Shown one piece after another: positions 10,541-22,489 of a DNA stretch of 64,000 bases; within the stretch, counting starts at the first letter, position 1; each line of letters starts with the position of its first letter. The stretch is taken from the NCBI RefSeq assembly GCF_964656455.1, contig NC_135717.1, positions 13,038,775 through 13,102,774 of the forward strand, in the 5' to 3' direction. Source of the DNA: Halichoerus grypus. Its lineage: Eukaryota > Chordata > Mammalia > Carnivora > Phocidae. The translations under genes and the position numbers were made by a program. The notes beneath the pieces were generated by a model, which worked only from the letters and a program-made list of their open reading frames with translations, did not search any database and had not been told where the DNA came from.

Positions 10541-11799
10541 TTTTCAAATTCCATACGGCTCCAGAGATCCCGATTCACCTCTGACAAAGGGTCAGTCTCC
10601 CACCTCAGTGAGAGAACCCATCTTAGCCAGAGCCACTGGTAGGGACTGTGTTCGTCATCCTTAGATATATTGGGGCAGGGGAAATAAATGTTGAGAATCA
10701 CCACTCTCACCAGTGGGGAACCCATGGAGGTTAATAAGGTGAAGAATGAAATATAAAATGGTTAATTTAAGGAGACACCTGGCAGGAGCTGTGGTGCAGA
10801 ATTATCAATTTGAGTGGCTAAGCCTGCACACTCCTGGACTGGATGTAGGTGGGAGCCTAGGGTCAAGGTCTGAGCAAAGGCAGTGGGCACAAGGAATCCA
10901 CTTCAAGCGAGGCTTCATAGTGGAATCAGTCAGGCAAAGTGCCGGGGTCCCTGGTGAGTGGAAAGAGGCCGTTATGAACTCTCTGACATTATCCTAACCG
11001 TACTGATCTCTCCTGATTGGTGTCAAGTGTCATCACCAAAGACCCTGTCCTGCAAGCAGATAGTGTACAGGTGTTCAGTATGGCCCAGGTCTGGCCTCCT
11101 GGCCCCTCTCCCTCTCCGGCACCGCTCCCTAGCCTCCCCTCCCCCACTGTTGCCCTCCCTCTGTCGTGTTCTTTGAAGAGCGGCCCACTTTCTCTGTCTT
11201 AATAATGCAACAAGTTGTTCTGGAATGAACCAGCAGCTTGAGGTGGGAGTGAAAAGCCCGGGAAAAGGAATGCAGGGGAAGCGCAGCAGAATGGCATGAA
11301 ACCCAAAGTAAATGGTAAAACTGAGCAACACATGGAGAATGTGGGGGTCGGGGGGGAGGGGGGGAATCACGACCACATCTGACATCTCTAGAGATGGCTA
11401 GAGACAGAGGGAATAATAACACATGTGGCTCCCCTCAAGTCAGAAAGATTCATCTGCACCACTCAGTGGTGGACGAAGGAGATTCTTTTGGAAGACTTAA
11501 ACCCTTTTCAAGTTGTTGTAGCCTGCCTTTTATTTCTTCCGCTTTGGCCGGGAAGTTCAAATACTCCGAGGAGAGCTCGGTCTTCCGAATTTTCTCCAGG
11601 CACAGAATACTACACGAAACTGATGCTTTCCAAAGTGTGCGTGAAAGACAACAGTTTGGGATGTGAGGAGAAAAACAGGGAAGCGCTGTTTCTACTTCTT
11701 TTTATCTCACTCTTCTGGATTTATTTTGTGTGTGTCTGTCTTAGAAATACATTAATCCAGCGGTGTATGAGTCCAGAGTTAAATTTGTTTGGTTTTCTG
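10541..11799. other. Unassigned DNA with a G-rich tract
   Basis: No family recognised. A pyrimidine-rich stretch lies at about 11100-11165 and a G-rich tract at 11341-11366. Overlapping frames on both strands around 11023-11844 are low-complexity chance frames. Confidence 0.4.
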
Positions 11800-11816
11800 T
11801 TTTTTTTTTTTTTTTT
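11800..11816. repeat. Poly-T tract
   Basis: A 17-base T run with no recognised retroposon body beside it. Confidence 0.8.
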
Positions 11817-14079
11817 ACCTTGGGGGCACATGATCCAAATGTAAAGACCACCAGGGTAGTTACTGGGGATGCTAGTCGAAATTGGGGGCAGGAAGAAGGC
11901 TTTCGAATTGTGAGATTCCTTATGGAAACGGGGGATTTAGCTGGAAGGGTTGTTTCTTTCTAGCCTACAGGATGGCCTGCCAACTCCACGTATTCCCTCA
12001 AAGCCCTTCCAAGTCTATAGTCAGAACCTAGAGACAAGGAAATTCCACAGATAAAGGGTCCCTTTGGACAAGAGGTGGCCATGTTTATTTAGCCTATAAT
12101 CAGATCCCAGAGCCACACCTTAAGGGGGCAGAAACAGTTCGAAGTCACTCTCGGGGAGCCTGGCTCCTTCCCTGCCCCTTCCCTTCCCCAGTGTTGCGGC
12201 GTCGTGGTTGTCGTTGCTTGGGCTGGGGGTGTTGTGGGCCTGTTTGGTTTTGCTTCCAGCACCGCCATGAGACGTGCCAGAATCCTGCAGGGTGGCAAGC
12301 CTTCCCCTCAACAGCACCCCCCACACACAAATAGAACCTAAAACAACATGTAATCTGTACAGTCAAACTGAAGAGCCAGTTTGCAGCCATCCCAGCCTTT
12401 TTTTTTTTCTTTCCTTTTTCCAGACTTAAACTCCAACCTAGCTCCACCTCAGAAATCCCATTAATGTCAGCGAAGCAGGTGGCCTTGGGGTGCCCTTCAC
12501 TTCTGTTGTCCACTGCGCGTCCACAGCTCAGGAACTTAACCTCCTACCCCAGCTCCCCCCAGGCAGTCTTCTCTGCTGGTAGGGTCCTCATTCCATCCTC
12601 ATCCACTAGACCTTGACCGATCGTCAGGCTGTTCCTAAACGATGCGTCTCTTCTAGAAACATTCTGATAAGAAACAAAGGGGCACCCATGACTTTCCTCA
12701 CCTCAGTACGCAGACAGCTATGTCATAGGGTCCGGCAAGCCCAGTTCCCTAAGACCTCTGGCTGCAAACGCTCCTCATCAGGATGCTTATGAACTGCCTC
12801 AGGCTCACCTTTTCCTCTTCTCTCCAGCCGTGTTTCTCACACAGCTCCATGTTAATGGTGAACCTTCTAGATGTTGGACAAAACAGTAGCTCTTGTGTAA
12901 GAACACACCATCAACAGCAAATGGAAGACATTGACATTAAGGTTGTCAGTTGCTCCTTTATCTCTCAATATAGAAACAGGAGGTGAACCACATCTGTTTG
13001 ATATTAACTGAGTGAAATCACTGTTGGTGAGTAGAGTCCTGAAGGAGGTGAACCGCGATGGAATCAAGAATCTCCTATTGGAGTGACTTTGGCCCACAGC
13101 CCCCTGTGGTGCTTGTAGAACTCAGGATCTCAAGAATGTTTGTGTCTCAGCAGAAAAGTAGGGATGGAAGATGGTGACCATAGGAGGGGCTTGGTTTCCA
13201 GGAGCCCTTCACCTCAGTGTGATGTGCAGTAGGAAGGGCCCATGACCACTCGTGGCAAGTGCTGTGCTCATCTTACTGGTTGTGAGCTTTGGGACGTTCC
13301 CACTCAGGCAAAGCACTGATAGTAAATCTCTCAGCTGTCGCATGGTCTCATTCTGAAGTGCATGTGTTTTGTGAGTGAAGAATTCTGGAAACAGCCAAGG
13401 AAGATGTGATCTTTCCTCAAGATTCTCTACTCTCCGTCAGTGGTCAGCGGGGTAGTCACTGATATTAGGGCGGGGCTAATTCCACACCTGATGAGACGCT
13501 TAGTGACATTGCTCTGTCCACTAAATACCAGTAGCCCTCCCGTCACCTTGACACCTGAACCATGTCCCCAGATACTTCACATGCTCCCTGAAGGGAGGGG
13601 AGGGAAGAGGGAGAACAGGGGAGAGAAGGTGGCCTTACCTATAGGTGTTCATAGATTGGGTGCAGCCAGTTATTTCACTCTTGACTCCGGACTAAGCTTT
13701 TAGACATTTTGCAAAGAGAAGGTCGGTCCCTAAAGGAGACGCCCAACCGTGGTCCAGTACACTGTCACATGGAAACCCAACTCTGCTGGCCATTTATTGG
13801 ATCTGTTTGGGTCACCAAATAGTAACAGTGTGGTTAGATTTACACATTTTAGGTCCAGAATTAGAGTTCCGAAGTCAATAAACTGTAATATGTGTCTGTC
13901 TGTGTGTTCGTGATGATCCATATGTGGGAACCAGTCAGATAGTTGGCCCAAATGCAGAGAATATGTTTACTACCAATGAAAAATCACTTTGTTAAGAACC
14001 CACTTCCCTTCGTTTGGTTTTTTATTTTACACCAACCATCTCTTCTCTGCTAAAGAATTGAGAACCCTTCTTAGTTGAG
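11817..14079. other. Unassigned unique DNA
   Basis: I see no exon and no confident repeat in this 2.3 kb. The 13270-13370 part carries words loosely like an ancient MIR-type element, but they are too diverged to name. The 122-codon minus frame at 12145-12513 runs through an A/T tract and looks accidental. Confidence 0.4.
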
Positions 14080-14360
14080 CTAGCAGCAATGAGTTTGAAT
14101 TTTTCAATCTGAGATTTTCGTTAATTTGATGATAAGTCATGAATTTTAAGCTGAGTTATAAAAATCCCGATACCGCTGTTCTCTGTATTTAGACATTTTT
14201 CATCTGCCACTTTGCAGGTTGCTGCGCCTGAGCCTGAGTGCCTAGATTTGTTGTAAATTAAATATTAAAGCTTTATAGACTATTTTTATTTTCTTCTGCT
14301 TGCATTCCCTCTCCTGGCTTTAATAGCCACATGCACAGTCTTTAAAGGAAGCCAATTGTA
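14080..14360. promoter_or_regulatory. Candidate enhancer-like block
   Basis: Dense AT-rich, repeat-free sequence with TTAATTTGATGATAAG near 14120-14135 and TAAATTAAATATTAAAG near 14254-14270. The texture resembles developmental non-coding elements. It opens the 14-18 kb cluster. Function is inferred. Confidence 0.42.
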
Positions 14361-15569
14361 GAGAAGTTTAATGAAGAGAGTTTACCGAATGGGATAAGGG
14401 GAGCCACGCTGACCCCATAACACACCTTTGCCACACAATCGGAGACCTCTGTTGAAGCTATTCTGGAAAATATCTCCTCTCACCAGAAGCTGTCCTCCGT
14501 TGTCAGTGAAAAGGTATTAGGTGCAGGTGTCAAACATGACTAATGAGGTATGACGAGTCGACAGCGAAATAACAGATTATGGGTGTGGAGGACTTGTGAC
14601 TGAAGTGTGAACAGCAGTGTAGATGTGTGAGTGACACAGAAAAGAGGGAGACAGGCCCGAAGGAGCAGCATCTATCACGCCTGTGCAAAGAACAGGCAAT
14701 TTCAGCTATTTGACTGATACCTTCTCGTAAGACATAGTGGGTTTGGGGGAAAAAAAAAATCTAAATTGTTTTTCTCTTTAAATTGTGAGGTTCCTGCAAG
14801 TGTTCCGGCTTGGCGGCGAAATGGCCAGAATCTTCTAAGACGAGCCAGAGTCGTCTTTTTGGGTCTTTAGATTTATACAGCTTGTCTTATTGTGAAAGCG
14901 TCAGAAAGGGCGAGGTGTGTTTTGCTCTTCAACTCTGTCATCAGAACATCACAGTAATAGTGGGTGTGCGCTGCCCTCCGAAGGAGTCGGGGTGTGTCCG
15001 TAAGTACGCACGGCTTTCCGTAGGACTAGTACTGTGGTGTTCTACTCATCTGGGCCCCACAGAGCTCCCAGTGGTCCTCCGGGCCTCCGTGAAGCCTGTA
15101 TTCTGACTGGAAGAGACCGAGAAGAAAGAAATCAGAGAAGAGTACACCTCGTGGTAGCCGTGTCAAAGGCTACACCCCAATAGCGCAACGCACTGTAGCA
15201 GTTGGGAGATGTCAAGAGAGTTCTAGGGCCAGAGGCTCAAAACCCAGTGGGTCTTGCTTCACCAGACGGGGCATTTTTCGTCAGTGATTTTCCAGTGCCC
15301 AGCTCTGGGCCTTCACCCTATCAGTGCTCACTAAATGATAATGGGTATATTTTTATTTGTCCATTAACCTCAGGGGAGGCTACCAAAGAGATGAATTTTC
15401 AGGACTGCCTTTTTGGATGAGACACAGAAGTCTAAGGGAGAAGGCAGAGGGAAACAGAAGCAAAATGAAACCAGGTGGGGGACGGCTCCCTCTCAGGGTC
15501 TTTTTCCCCTTTCTCCCAGACAAGAGATGAAGAGGAAGTTAATGTGAGGAATGTTGATCTTCCTAAAAG
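14361..15569. other. Unassigned unique DNA between enhancer-like blocks
   Basis: No repeat or exon recognised. An A run (9-10 bases) sits near 14750. Frames at 14810-15106 and 15202-15420 lack recognisable domains. Confidence 0.4.
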
Positions 15570-15800
15570 CAGCTCCAAATGATAGACCCAGGACAGGTTT
15601 CTAAACAGCTGTTATTCAGATTAGAGGCAGGGACTTGATGTATTGCCCCCATTAGAGAGTGTCCTAATGGAAAAGGCCTGCACTTTCTCCAGGTCCCATC
15701 TGAATTAAACAATTGGAGTATTTTAAATCGAGGGTCATAAGTGTCAACAAGATGGAGAGCTTTGCCTCTTGATTAAAAGAGGCCTGTAAGTTACTTAGGA
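15570..15800. promoter_or_regulatory. Candidate enhancer-like block
   Basis: Repeat-free sequence with repeated ATTA-type cores, CAATTG within AAACAATTGGAG near 15710, and TTGATTAAAAGAGG near 15770. Its texture matches the neighbouring blocks. Confidence 0.4.
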
Positions 15801-16474
15801 AGTTCTTGCTGGCGCGAGGTGCACGTGGCTCTTCCAAACCATTGTTCTAGCCAGGCTCCGTCCAGCTGGTGCCCCGAGGAGAGAGCAGGCGAGCCGGGCC
15901 TGAACATGCAGCTGGGGAGTTGAAGTCACACGTTCCAAGATCCTGCTGACCGTAAGGCGTCAGGAGGTAGGGCCTGTCGCATTTCTCGGCCAGGTAGTCC
16001 CCATGTCAGGGATCACATCATCCTGCCAGGCTGGGGTGGGGACTTCGTGGCACACTCCCATCTTACGCCATTTTTGTGTTCACGTCGGTATCCGTAAAGT
16101 CTTCATTACTTATCAGCCTCTTCTTTCCAGTCTTAGAGTAAAAGTACTGGTCCAGGATCAGGCTTTGTGCCCAGTGTGACAGGTCTGGTGCGTGATCTCA
16201 GTCTCAGAGCACTGAGACAGGGGAAGCCCCCATAGCCCCAGGCGGAGTCCTTCCAGTGTTCTTTGCACCCCTTGGACTGAAGATAGTGGTGCAGTCCCGG
16301 TCATAGGGGAAGGCTGCAGACTTGCCAAGCATGAGAGCAGAGAGAAGGGGGGGCTGGGGGGTGGTAAGGAGGGAGAGCACAGAGCCTCAGCAGCAGCACT
16401 GAGGGTGACAGCGTCTGGAGCGAGAGGTGACAGATGTCTCTAGGTACATGCCCTTATGGCAACTCTTCTGGAGA
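15801..16474. other. Unassigned, moderately GC-rich DNA
   Basis: No repeat family or exon is recognised. A G-rich stretch lies at about 16346-16366. Confidence 0.4.
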
Positions 16475-16650
16475 GAGAGGAAAATCCCAGTAATATTAAC
16501 AGGGCTACAACAAATGAAAATTGGAAAATAAACAGATGGAACATGCCTCATAGTTTAGCTTTTATCATCAGTAATTCTGAATCTGCAAGTGAATATGGCT
16601 AACTGTAGTTCAAACCATCTGCCTTTCACTGTAAGATACTGTGTGGAATC
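16475..16650. promoter_or_regulatory. Candidate enhancer-like block
   Basis: AT-rich and repeat-free, with AGTAATATTAACAGGG, a CAGATGGAAC E-box-like word, and TTATCATCAGTAATTC. It is sharply bounded by G-rich simple sequence downstream, at 16665-16715. Confidence 0.38.
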
Positions 16651-17189
16651 CTACTCTCCACCAAGGGGTGGGGGGTGGAGGCCAGAGAGGGAGGGAGCAA
16701 GGAGGGGGCAGAGACTCATTATTCTCAGCTGTCCTGTCAAAACAAACATGTGATCGCGCCTTGTGGAAAGGTCAAGTGCAGATGGACACCATCCATCTCT
16801 AGAGACTGAAGTCAGCCGACTTCACCCGCACGGCTCTTTCCAGGCTTGGGGGGACCCCTTCTGGCTGCCCTTCTGATTTCAAGTGTAAGCGCCTTAAAGG
16901 CAAGCTTTGTTGCTTCTTCTCACAGGCTGGGATGGAGTGGTGGTGGTGTGGCGGGGGGTACCCAGCGTCTCAACTACATGGGGGAAATTAACTCTGCCAG
17001 ATGTGCTGTGCATCCCACCCCATGCTGAGCCACACCCAGGGCTCCTCTGTGTCTCTCAAGTATTTTGGAGGCTCCGCTGGGGTCCCAAACTGCACTGTGG
17101 GTTAAGAAAGGCCGGGAGCGGACAGGAATCTGGTAAAGCCGGAATCTCCAAGACTGGGGACTGCTGATTCTGAGAGAGCACCAGCCCAA
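16651..17189. other. Unassigned DNA with a GA-rich tract
   Basis: Contains a G/A-rich tract at 16662-16715 and otherwise unique sequence. The frames at 16846-17167 have no recognised domain. Confidence 0.4.
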
Positions 17190-17320
17190 ACCAAACCTTA
17201 TCACCCACTTCTTAAAACTAATTTGTTATTCAGCAGGCCATATTGTGACAACCTTAAGGAAATACATTTAAGTGGCGAATCACTCACAGATTCAGTTTTA
17301 GCCTGCTCTACTTACGTATT
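17190..17320. promoter_or_regulatory. Candidate enhancer-like block
   Basis: Short repeat-free AT-rich block with AAACTAATTTGTTATTCAGC near 17216 and TTTAAGTGGCGAATCACTC near 17268. TTAAGTGG is NKX2-like. The support is composition only. Confidence 0.33.
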
Positions 17321-17561
17321 CCTTTCCTTAGACTAACCTGAGAAACAGAATAAATAAAGCTTTTATCACTTTGTAAATTGTTTCATCAAGAATTCTATAT
17401 CCGAGATGCAGATGAATGTGTAATTCTTTTTTGTTTTGTTTTTTTTTTAACGTGACAGCAGCTGGCTTTTTTATTGAGCTTTTCTGAACATTCATAAAAC
17501 AGAAAACTGAAACATAAAAACCAACCAAAAATATCTAAGGGGGGGGTTCTGAAAATTGCAC

Positions 17562-17583
17562 GTGTGTGTGTGTGCGTGTGCAC
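17562..17583. repeat. Short (TG)n tract
   Basis: A short GTGTGTGTGTGTGCGTGTG run of low complexity. Confidence 0.85.
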
Positions 17584-17639
17584 CGATACCAAAGGTATTC
17601 CAAAGACTTTTAATTTTTTAAGTGTTGACTACTGTTTGT

Positions 17640-17955
17640 TCATACCCCAGTGGTGTTAACAAGCAGTAGATTGTTAGTGACAATCACACTCTCTCCAGCA
17701 CTTACAGCAGAAGGCTTGATTTAATCGAAGAGCTGTCATTTATTATTCTGTTGTGCAATTCCAGGGGGGTAGCTAACTGATCAAGCTCTGGCTCCCTGGA
17801 GCAGAGGGTTCTATTTTTTTTCTTTCTTTCTTTTTTTTTTTTTTTGTTATGTCTAAATCCTCAATACAAATTGCAGTATTTCTGGACTCCCAGCGGGACC
17901 CATTAGAGCCTGTGGGGCATTAACGATCATTAATAGTGCTGTCAGAGGGGAGGGG
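17640..17955. promoter_or_regulatory. Candidate enhancer-like block with near-palindromic ATTA pair
   Basis: Two AT-rich subblocks (17640-17790 and 17845-17940) flank a T-rich tract at 17812-17846. In the second, ATTAACGATCATTAAT (17919-17934) is palindromic apart from one base pair, placing two homeodomain cores in opposite orientation around GATC. The first holds GATTTAATCGAAGAGC and CAATCACAC. Among the window's blocks this is one of the more enhancer-like. Confidence 0.45.
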
Positions 17956-18015
17956 GGGTTTGGGAGGGAAGCAAAGAAAGGGAGGGAGACGGGAGGGGGA
18001 GAGGCAGGGGGTGCC
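17941..18015. repeat. Purine-rich (GGGA/GAAG) tract
   Basis: About 70 bases almost wholly G and A on the plus strand, separating two enhancer-like blocks. Confidence 0.8.
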
Positions 18016-18017
18016 GA

Positions 18018-18180
18018 AGAAACACCAGAGTTGTGTAGCTTTTTCAGAAATGGAAAATTAACACATCTGCTTTGTTCATAGTGTCCAGTGTTTGATGTTT
18101 ATTCGCAGGCATCTTTAATTATGTAAGTTAGTATTTGCCAGGTATTTACTTGCAGGTACTGAAATCCTTGAATTGCCTCG
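18018..18180. promoter_or_regulatory. Candidate enhancer-like block
   Basis: Repeat-free and AT-rich, with GAAAATTAACACATC, TGTTTATTCGCAGG and CTTTAATTATGTAAG. It closes the 14-18.2 kb cluster. Function is inferred. Confidence 0.4.
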
Positions 18181-18800
18181 AATCCTTCTTCCCCTTCCAC
18201 ATCCTTTCCCCCCACCTCCCCAACATCTGCCTCTCCCCCAAAAGTCACGCTGGTTTTGAATCGCCAGCTCCAAAAATGAAACAGGAGGGGACTGAGAAAA
18301 TGTTAGGGGAGTGGGGTGTGATGCCCTTCAGAATGGCGTATGCACACACACGCTCCAGCCATGGTTTACGATCTTGCCTGTGCTATCCCATCAACTGGGA
18401 TTCCTTTCTAAGCATTGAACTATATAGTAATCAGATAGAAATGTTTTCATCACTTACTAACTAGCTTACTTACCAGTGCTGTGGAGAAAGGGTTAGATAT
18501 TAATGAGGATAACATGCTAATGTTCGCATTTTAAGACTACTACTGTTTTAAGCAAGAGAGACCCTGACTTGGGGTCTTGTTCAGAACTGAAGCCTTTTTT
18601 CAAGAATCTTTCTTCTTGCAGAACCCCATGTCCATACCAGACTGCCTTGTCTTTGCCTTCCTTATGGTTGTATATTTTTCTCCTGCAATTTCATTTTTCT
18701 TTTAAATCTCAGAGTATTGAAATCTCACCTACATCTACTATATCTCCACCCAAACCACAGAAAGGAATTTTTCCAAACTATTAATTAGAAAGTAGGTGTT
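18181..18800. other. Unassigned DNA
   Basis: Pyrimidine-rich at the start, then unique AT-rich sequence. The 109-codon frame at 18135-18464 has no recognisable domain. Confidence 0.4.
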
Positions 18801-18802
18801 AC

Positions 18803-18970
18803 ATCCTCATTCCTTCATTCATTCCAGCATCGTGTGCCTATGAAGTACCAAACCCTGTACTTGGCACAGGGGACATGGTGGAGAGAACAAACATCAAGCC
18901 ATTGTTCCTGCCTTCATGGAGCTTCTACTGTGATGCGAGAGGCAGGCTGTCTTCAAGAATCCCACAGACT
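18803..18970 (-). repeat. L2 3' end (antisense), cut by a CanSINE
   Basis: 'ttccttcattcattccagca', 'gtacttggcacaggggacat' and 'cctgccttcatggagcttct' are the antisense of an L2 tail. The CanSINE at 18971 truncates it; the sequence beyond the SINE no longer looks like L2. Confidence 0.65.
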
Positions 18971-19176
18971 CCAGGCTCCCGGGTGGCTCAGTCTGCTGAA
19001 TGTCAGTCTCTCGATTTCGGCTCAGGTCATGATCTCGGGGTTATGAGATCGAGCCCCAGGTGGGGCTCCACTCTGAGCGAGGAGTCTGCTTGAGATTCTC
19101 TCTCTCCCTCTGTCCCTCTCCCTGCTCAAACTCCTGCTCTCTCAAATAAATAAATAAATCTTAAAAAAAAAAAAAA
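18971..19176 (+). mobile_element. CanSINE, full length
   Basis: A tRNA-like head (CCCGGGTGGCTCAGTCTG, then GAGATCGAGCCCC) is followed by a CT-rich arm and TCAAATAAATAAATAAATCTT with an A14 tail. Target duplications GAATCCCACAGA lie at 18957-18968 and 19178-19189. Confidence 0.95.
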
Positions 19177-19339
19177 GGAATCCCACAGAGTCATGTAGAA
19201 TCACAGCCATGGTGCCCAGGAGAGGCATAGGGACCATGAGAAATTATAAGGCATTCTGACCCAGGAAGTAAGGTTGGGAAAAATTTTTCCACAGAAGCTA
19301 TAGCTGAATGGTATAAAGGAAGACCAGATTAGTGATTCC

Positions 19340-19505
19340 TTTGTTCCAGATGCTATCCTATGGTGTTTTTCCATGAATTAATTCAGTTAATGCTTACAAC
19401 TCCAGAGCATACGGAGGATTCTCCAATTTACAGATAAGGAAACTAAGGTTTAGAACAGCATGAGCTACCTCTCTGATCCACAGTGTAAGCCCATGGCTCA
19501 TGGCT
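19340..19505 (-). repeat. MIR SINE (antisense)
   Basis: 'ccaatttacagataaggaaa' followed by 'ctaaggtttagaacagcatg' is the antisense MIR core. The preceding 'ttaattcagttaatgcttac' matches its antisense 3' half. Confidence 0.72.
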
Positions 19506-20353
19506 AAAGACCCCTGGTGCTAAGAGCTTGACCCTTGGAAGGTAACTATTGCATCTTTTCTTCTTCGCCTCTTCTGGCATCTGAGCCCAGACAAGCCAGG
19601 CTGACTGATGGAGTCATTTAGCTCTCACTGAGGCTTCAGGCCGCTGTGGGTGCTGTACTCAAAGCAGAGACAAAGGCCCAGCTTTGTGGGGGCGGCTTCC
19701 CAAATTAGGCAAGACCAATTCAAAAAAAATTAATAGGACCCTCAGTCCACAACCTCTAGGGGGAAGGAATACCACATTTCTTTGCTTTCTTAATACAACT
19801 TCATTTGCTACTTACAACAGTACCCCTAAGGGGAACTTGAACTTCAGTAATTCCTGGTGCTACCTTTATCCTCAGAGTTGGGACCAGGTTCAGTGACTTG
19901 GCTGTTGCCGAGGGATTTTGAAGTTCGAAAGGTTAAGGCTGTATGGCCTTCAGCTCACTACCGGGACATCCCCCATCTCTATCCACATCAGTACACCTTT
20001 GTCTGGTATGGCCTTTTTCCCCCGAGGGTCTTTCTTCTCCGGTAGGCCACCCCAAAACCAGGAGCTTGGGTCCCAGATATTCTGAAAACAGCCCTTTCTC
20101 TGCCTCTCCATCCCAAATGAATCTTTTCTGCACGTCTTCGTCTTCATAAAGCCCTTCTGCACATCATAGGCACTAGAATTCTTTCCTCAAACTTGATCTT
20201 CCTCATTCAGATAGATTTTGATGGCCTTTGATTAAACTCAATGCCAGAATCATTAGCAACTGAAGAGAACTAGTTTCACTTTCTTCTAGAACAGAGAGGG
20301 CTTAGTAACCAAATATTCCTAGAAGGTAGGGAAACATTTTCAATCCAGGAACA
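19506..20353. other. Unassigned DNA
   Basis: Unique-looking sequence with no confident repeat. Frames around 19857-20162 overlap on both strands and look accidental. Confidence 0.4.
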
Positions 20354-20863
20354 CAGTGATTCTCTAAATGTGGTCAACGTATGGAGAGGGGAGGGGTCCC
20401 TTTCAGAAGTTCCACGGTATCAAGACTGTTTTCATTAGAATAAGACATTATTTGGCTTTTCCATCTACTCGCATCCTCTCACAAATGTACAGTGGAGTTT
20501 TCCAGACATGTGATTGAGACAGATCAAATGCAAAGCGATAGGAGGATCCAGCTGTCTTCTATCAAACCAGACATTAGAGAGATTTGCAAAGATGTAAAAC
20601 AATGTTACTCTTCTCACTAATTTTTTTTTTGTTTTGGAAATTATAGTTGTTTTTTTTTTAAATACTTTATTTGTTAACAGGTAATGGATTTATTGTTGCT
20701 ATTTTTAAATGAATTGATAAACATTTTATAATTTTCTCAGCTTTAATTTTTCATAAGATAACCATGAATAGCTACAATGCACATAAACAATAGCTTTTTG
20801 GAAGCCTTCCAAAAATGTTAAGAGTACGAAAGGATTCTGCAGCCAAAACACTTGAGAAGTGCT
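20354..20863. mobile_element. hAT-Charlie-type DNA transposon remnant
   Basis: The left end, CAGTGATTCTCTAAATGTGG at 20354, matches the hAT-Charlie terminal repeat (CAGTGGTTCTCAAA-type). The right end, CACTTGAGAAGTGCTA to 20863, is its inverted partner. The interior has the expected AT-rich body (ATGTTACTCTTCTCACTAA, GTAATGGATTTATTGTTGC). At about 510 bp it is non-autonomous, with no transposase frame. Orientation and subfamily are not assigned. Confidence 0.75.
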
Positions 20864-22129
20864 ACAATAGAGCAAAGCAAGGGAAGTAAAACCAAATAGT
20901 CCAATTTCCTTACGAAATTGGCCTTGCCACATTCACAGTCTCCAACTTGGATTGTGTCTTCCAGTGAAAAGAAGAGTTATTTGAATACTTTGGCCCAGCC
21001 TCTTTCTTTTTCTGTTTCTTTTTTTCTTTCATGTTTGGAGAGGCCTTGAAAAACAGTTGTCCCCTAAACCCAGGTAATCGCACATCCCAGTTTCCCTGGG
21101 ACAGTCCCAACTAATGTATGTCTTTTGCCTTGGCCTAATTATTAAGAGTTCCCCCTTCAACTCTGCAAAGTGTCCCAGTTTGAGTGATAAATCATAGGTC
21201 AGCTGGCCCGAACCCCCTTCATGAGCTTCTAAGAGACAGAGTGAGACACCAGTCTTCCTGTCATTCAGAGTTAAGGACGTACTCCCTTTGGCTGGATTGC
21301 CAGGGCTGTGGCTGGTGGCATGTGCTCATCCGTGACTCTCCTCTTCCAGCTGGGAAGGTGGGTGTCCATGATCGCCTCAGCCGGGCACTGGGCAGTCAGG
21401 CTTTCGAGATCAAGGTAGTGGGGCCCTGGCTGGCCGCATGCTCGGAAAGCTGCTCAGCAACTAGCAGTTCAGATGATCTCCATGTCCATTGATATTGGCG
21501 ACACAGAGGCGTTTGCAGGGCTTTTTCGGGACATCGCTGAGCCTGCTGGATCTAAGATTCCAAATGCTGTTTTGAGCTGCTTGATGTAGAGGTGAAGCCA
21601 GACCACTTGGAGGGAAGTGTGAAATTCTTCGGAGCCCTTCAGCTCACTTGTGACTCCATAAAAATTATCCCAGGGACAGAAGCAAGCAGCCTCTCGGAGA
21701 CGGTGATGCTCCAAATGCAGATCGGGGAGCATGCTTCCCCTCCCCCTCCCCAGGAGGAAAACGTCCGTTGCATTTCGTAGTGCTAGCTTACATGACTTGG
21801 GGTGTACTCTACCCCTCCAGAAAGACTAAGATCCTCGTTAACAGGAAACTTCTCACTCTCAGGTTCTGGGCCCAGGAGTGCGGAAATTGGAATTCTTTTT
21901 AATTGACCATATGGTTAGTTTTGCAGCTTTGTGAAGCCATAAATCTTTGGTGGAGGTGTAACCCATCAGAAATGTCACCAGAGGAAATCATCTCGTTTGG
22001 CTTTTCCTCTTGTTTCCTTCCCAAACTCCTTTTTTTTTTTTTTTTTTAACCCACGGAGCTTTTGATATAGCCACATTGGGAACTGAGGTGTGGGGGGCCA
22101 GTAGGTCTTGGACAAGTGAGCATGGCAGG
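20864..22129. other. Unassigned DNA
   Basis: No recognised family. A T run lies at 22030-22047. The 21180-21780 stretch is moderately GC-rich with frames on both strands, but I see no convincing exon: frames change, and no splice-bounded segment matches a family I know. Confidence 0.4.
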
Positions 22130-22385
22130 GATCTATCAGGCGGATCCAACGGTTCCAGCTACATTCTGAGAGCTCCCAATTTGGCTTTTGCTGGTGCCAG
22201 CAATTACAAAAGAGGCCGACTCAGCTTTAAGCACTCAAGTGTTGATGGACAAAGTGCTAGTTTAACAGATCTGTGTAATGGGGAACAGGTGAATAAATAC
22301 AGGATTAGTGAGCCCTTCACAGTAACAGCCTTATTATCACATGTTATGTGGGGTTTCTGCCTCCATTTGACAACTTGGGTCGTGT
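22130..22385. promoter_or_regulatory. Candidate enhancer-like block with NKX2-like site
   Basis: Repeat-free sequence with CAGCAATTACAAAAGAGG, then TTTAAGCACTCAAGTG ending at 22241. CACTCAAGTG is a strong NKX2-type word, and TTTAAG next to it may be a second half-site. TTATTATCACATG follows. No splice-bounded frame is visible. Confidence 0.42.
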
Positions 22386-22489
22386 AAAAATTTTTAAGTA
22401 ACACAACATGGAGGCAACCCTTCATAACAAAGCATTGGAACAATTAATCAAGACTTATAAAATCTCTGGGTAGGAGAGGGTCCGTCTAC

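Noticed and set aside
21180..21780. Possible exon or processed pseudogene in moderately GC-rich DNA
   Set aside because: I could not find a continuous frame matching a known protein or a poly-A tail. It remains unassigned rather than called.
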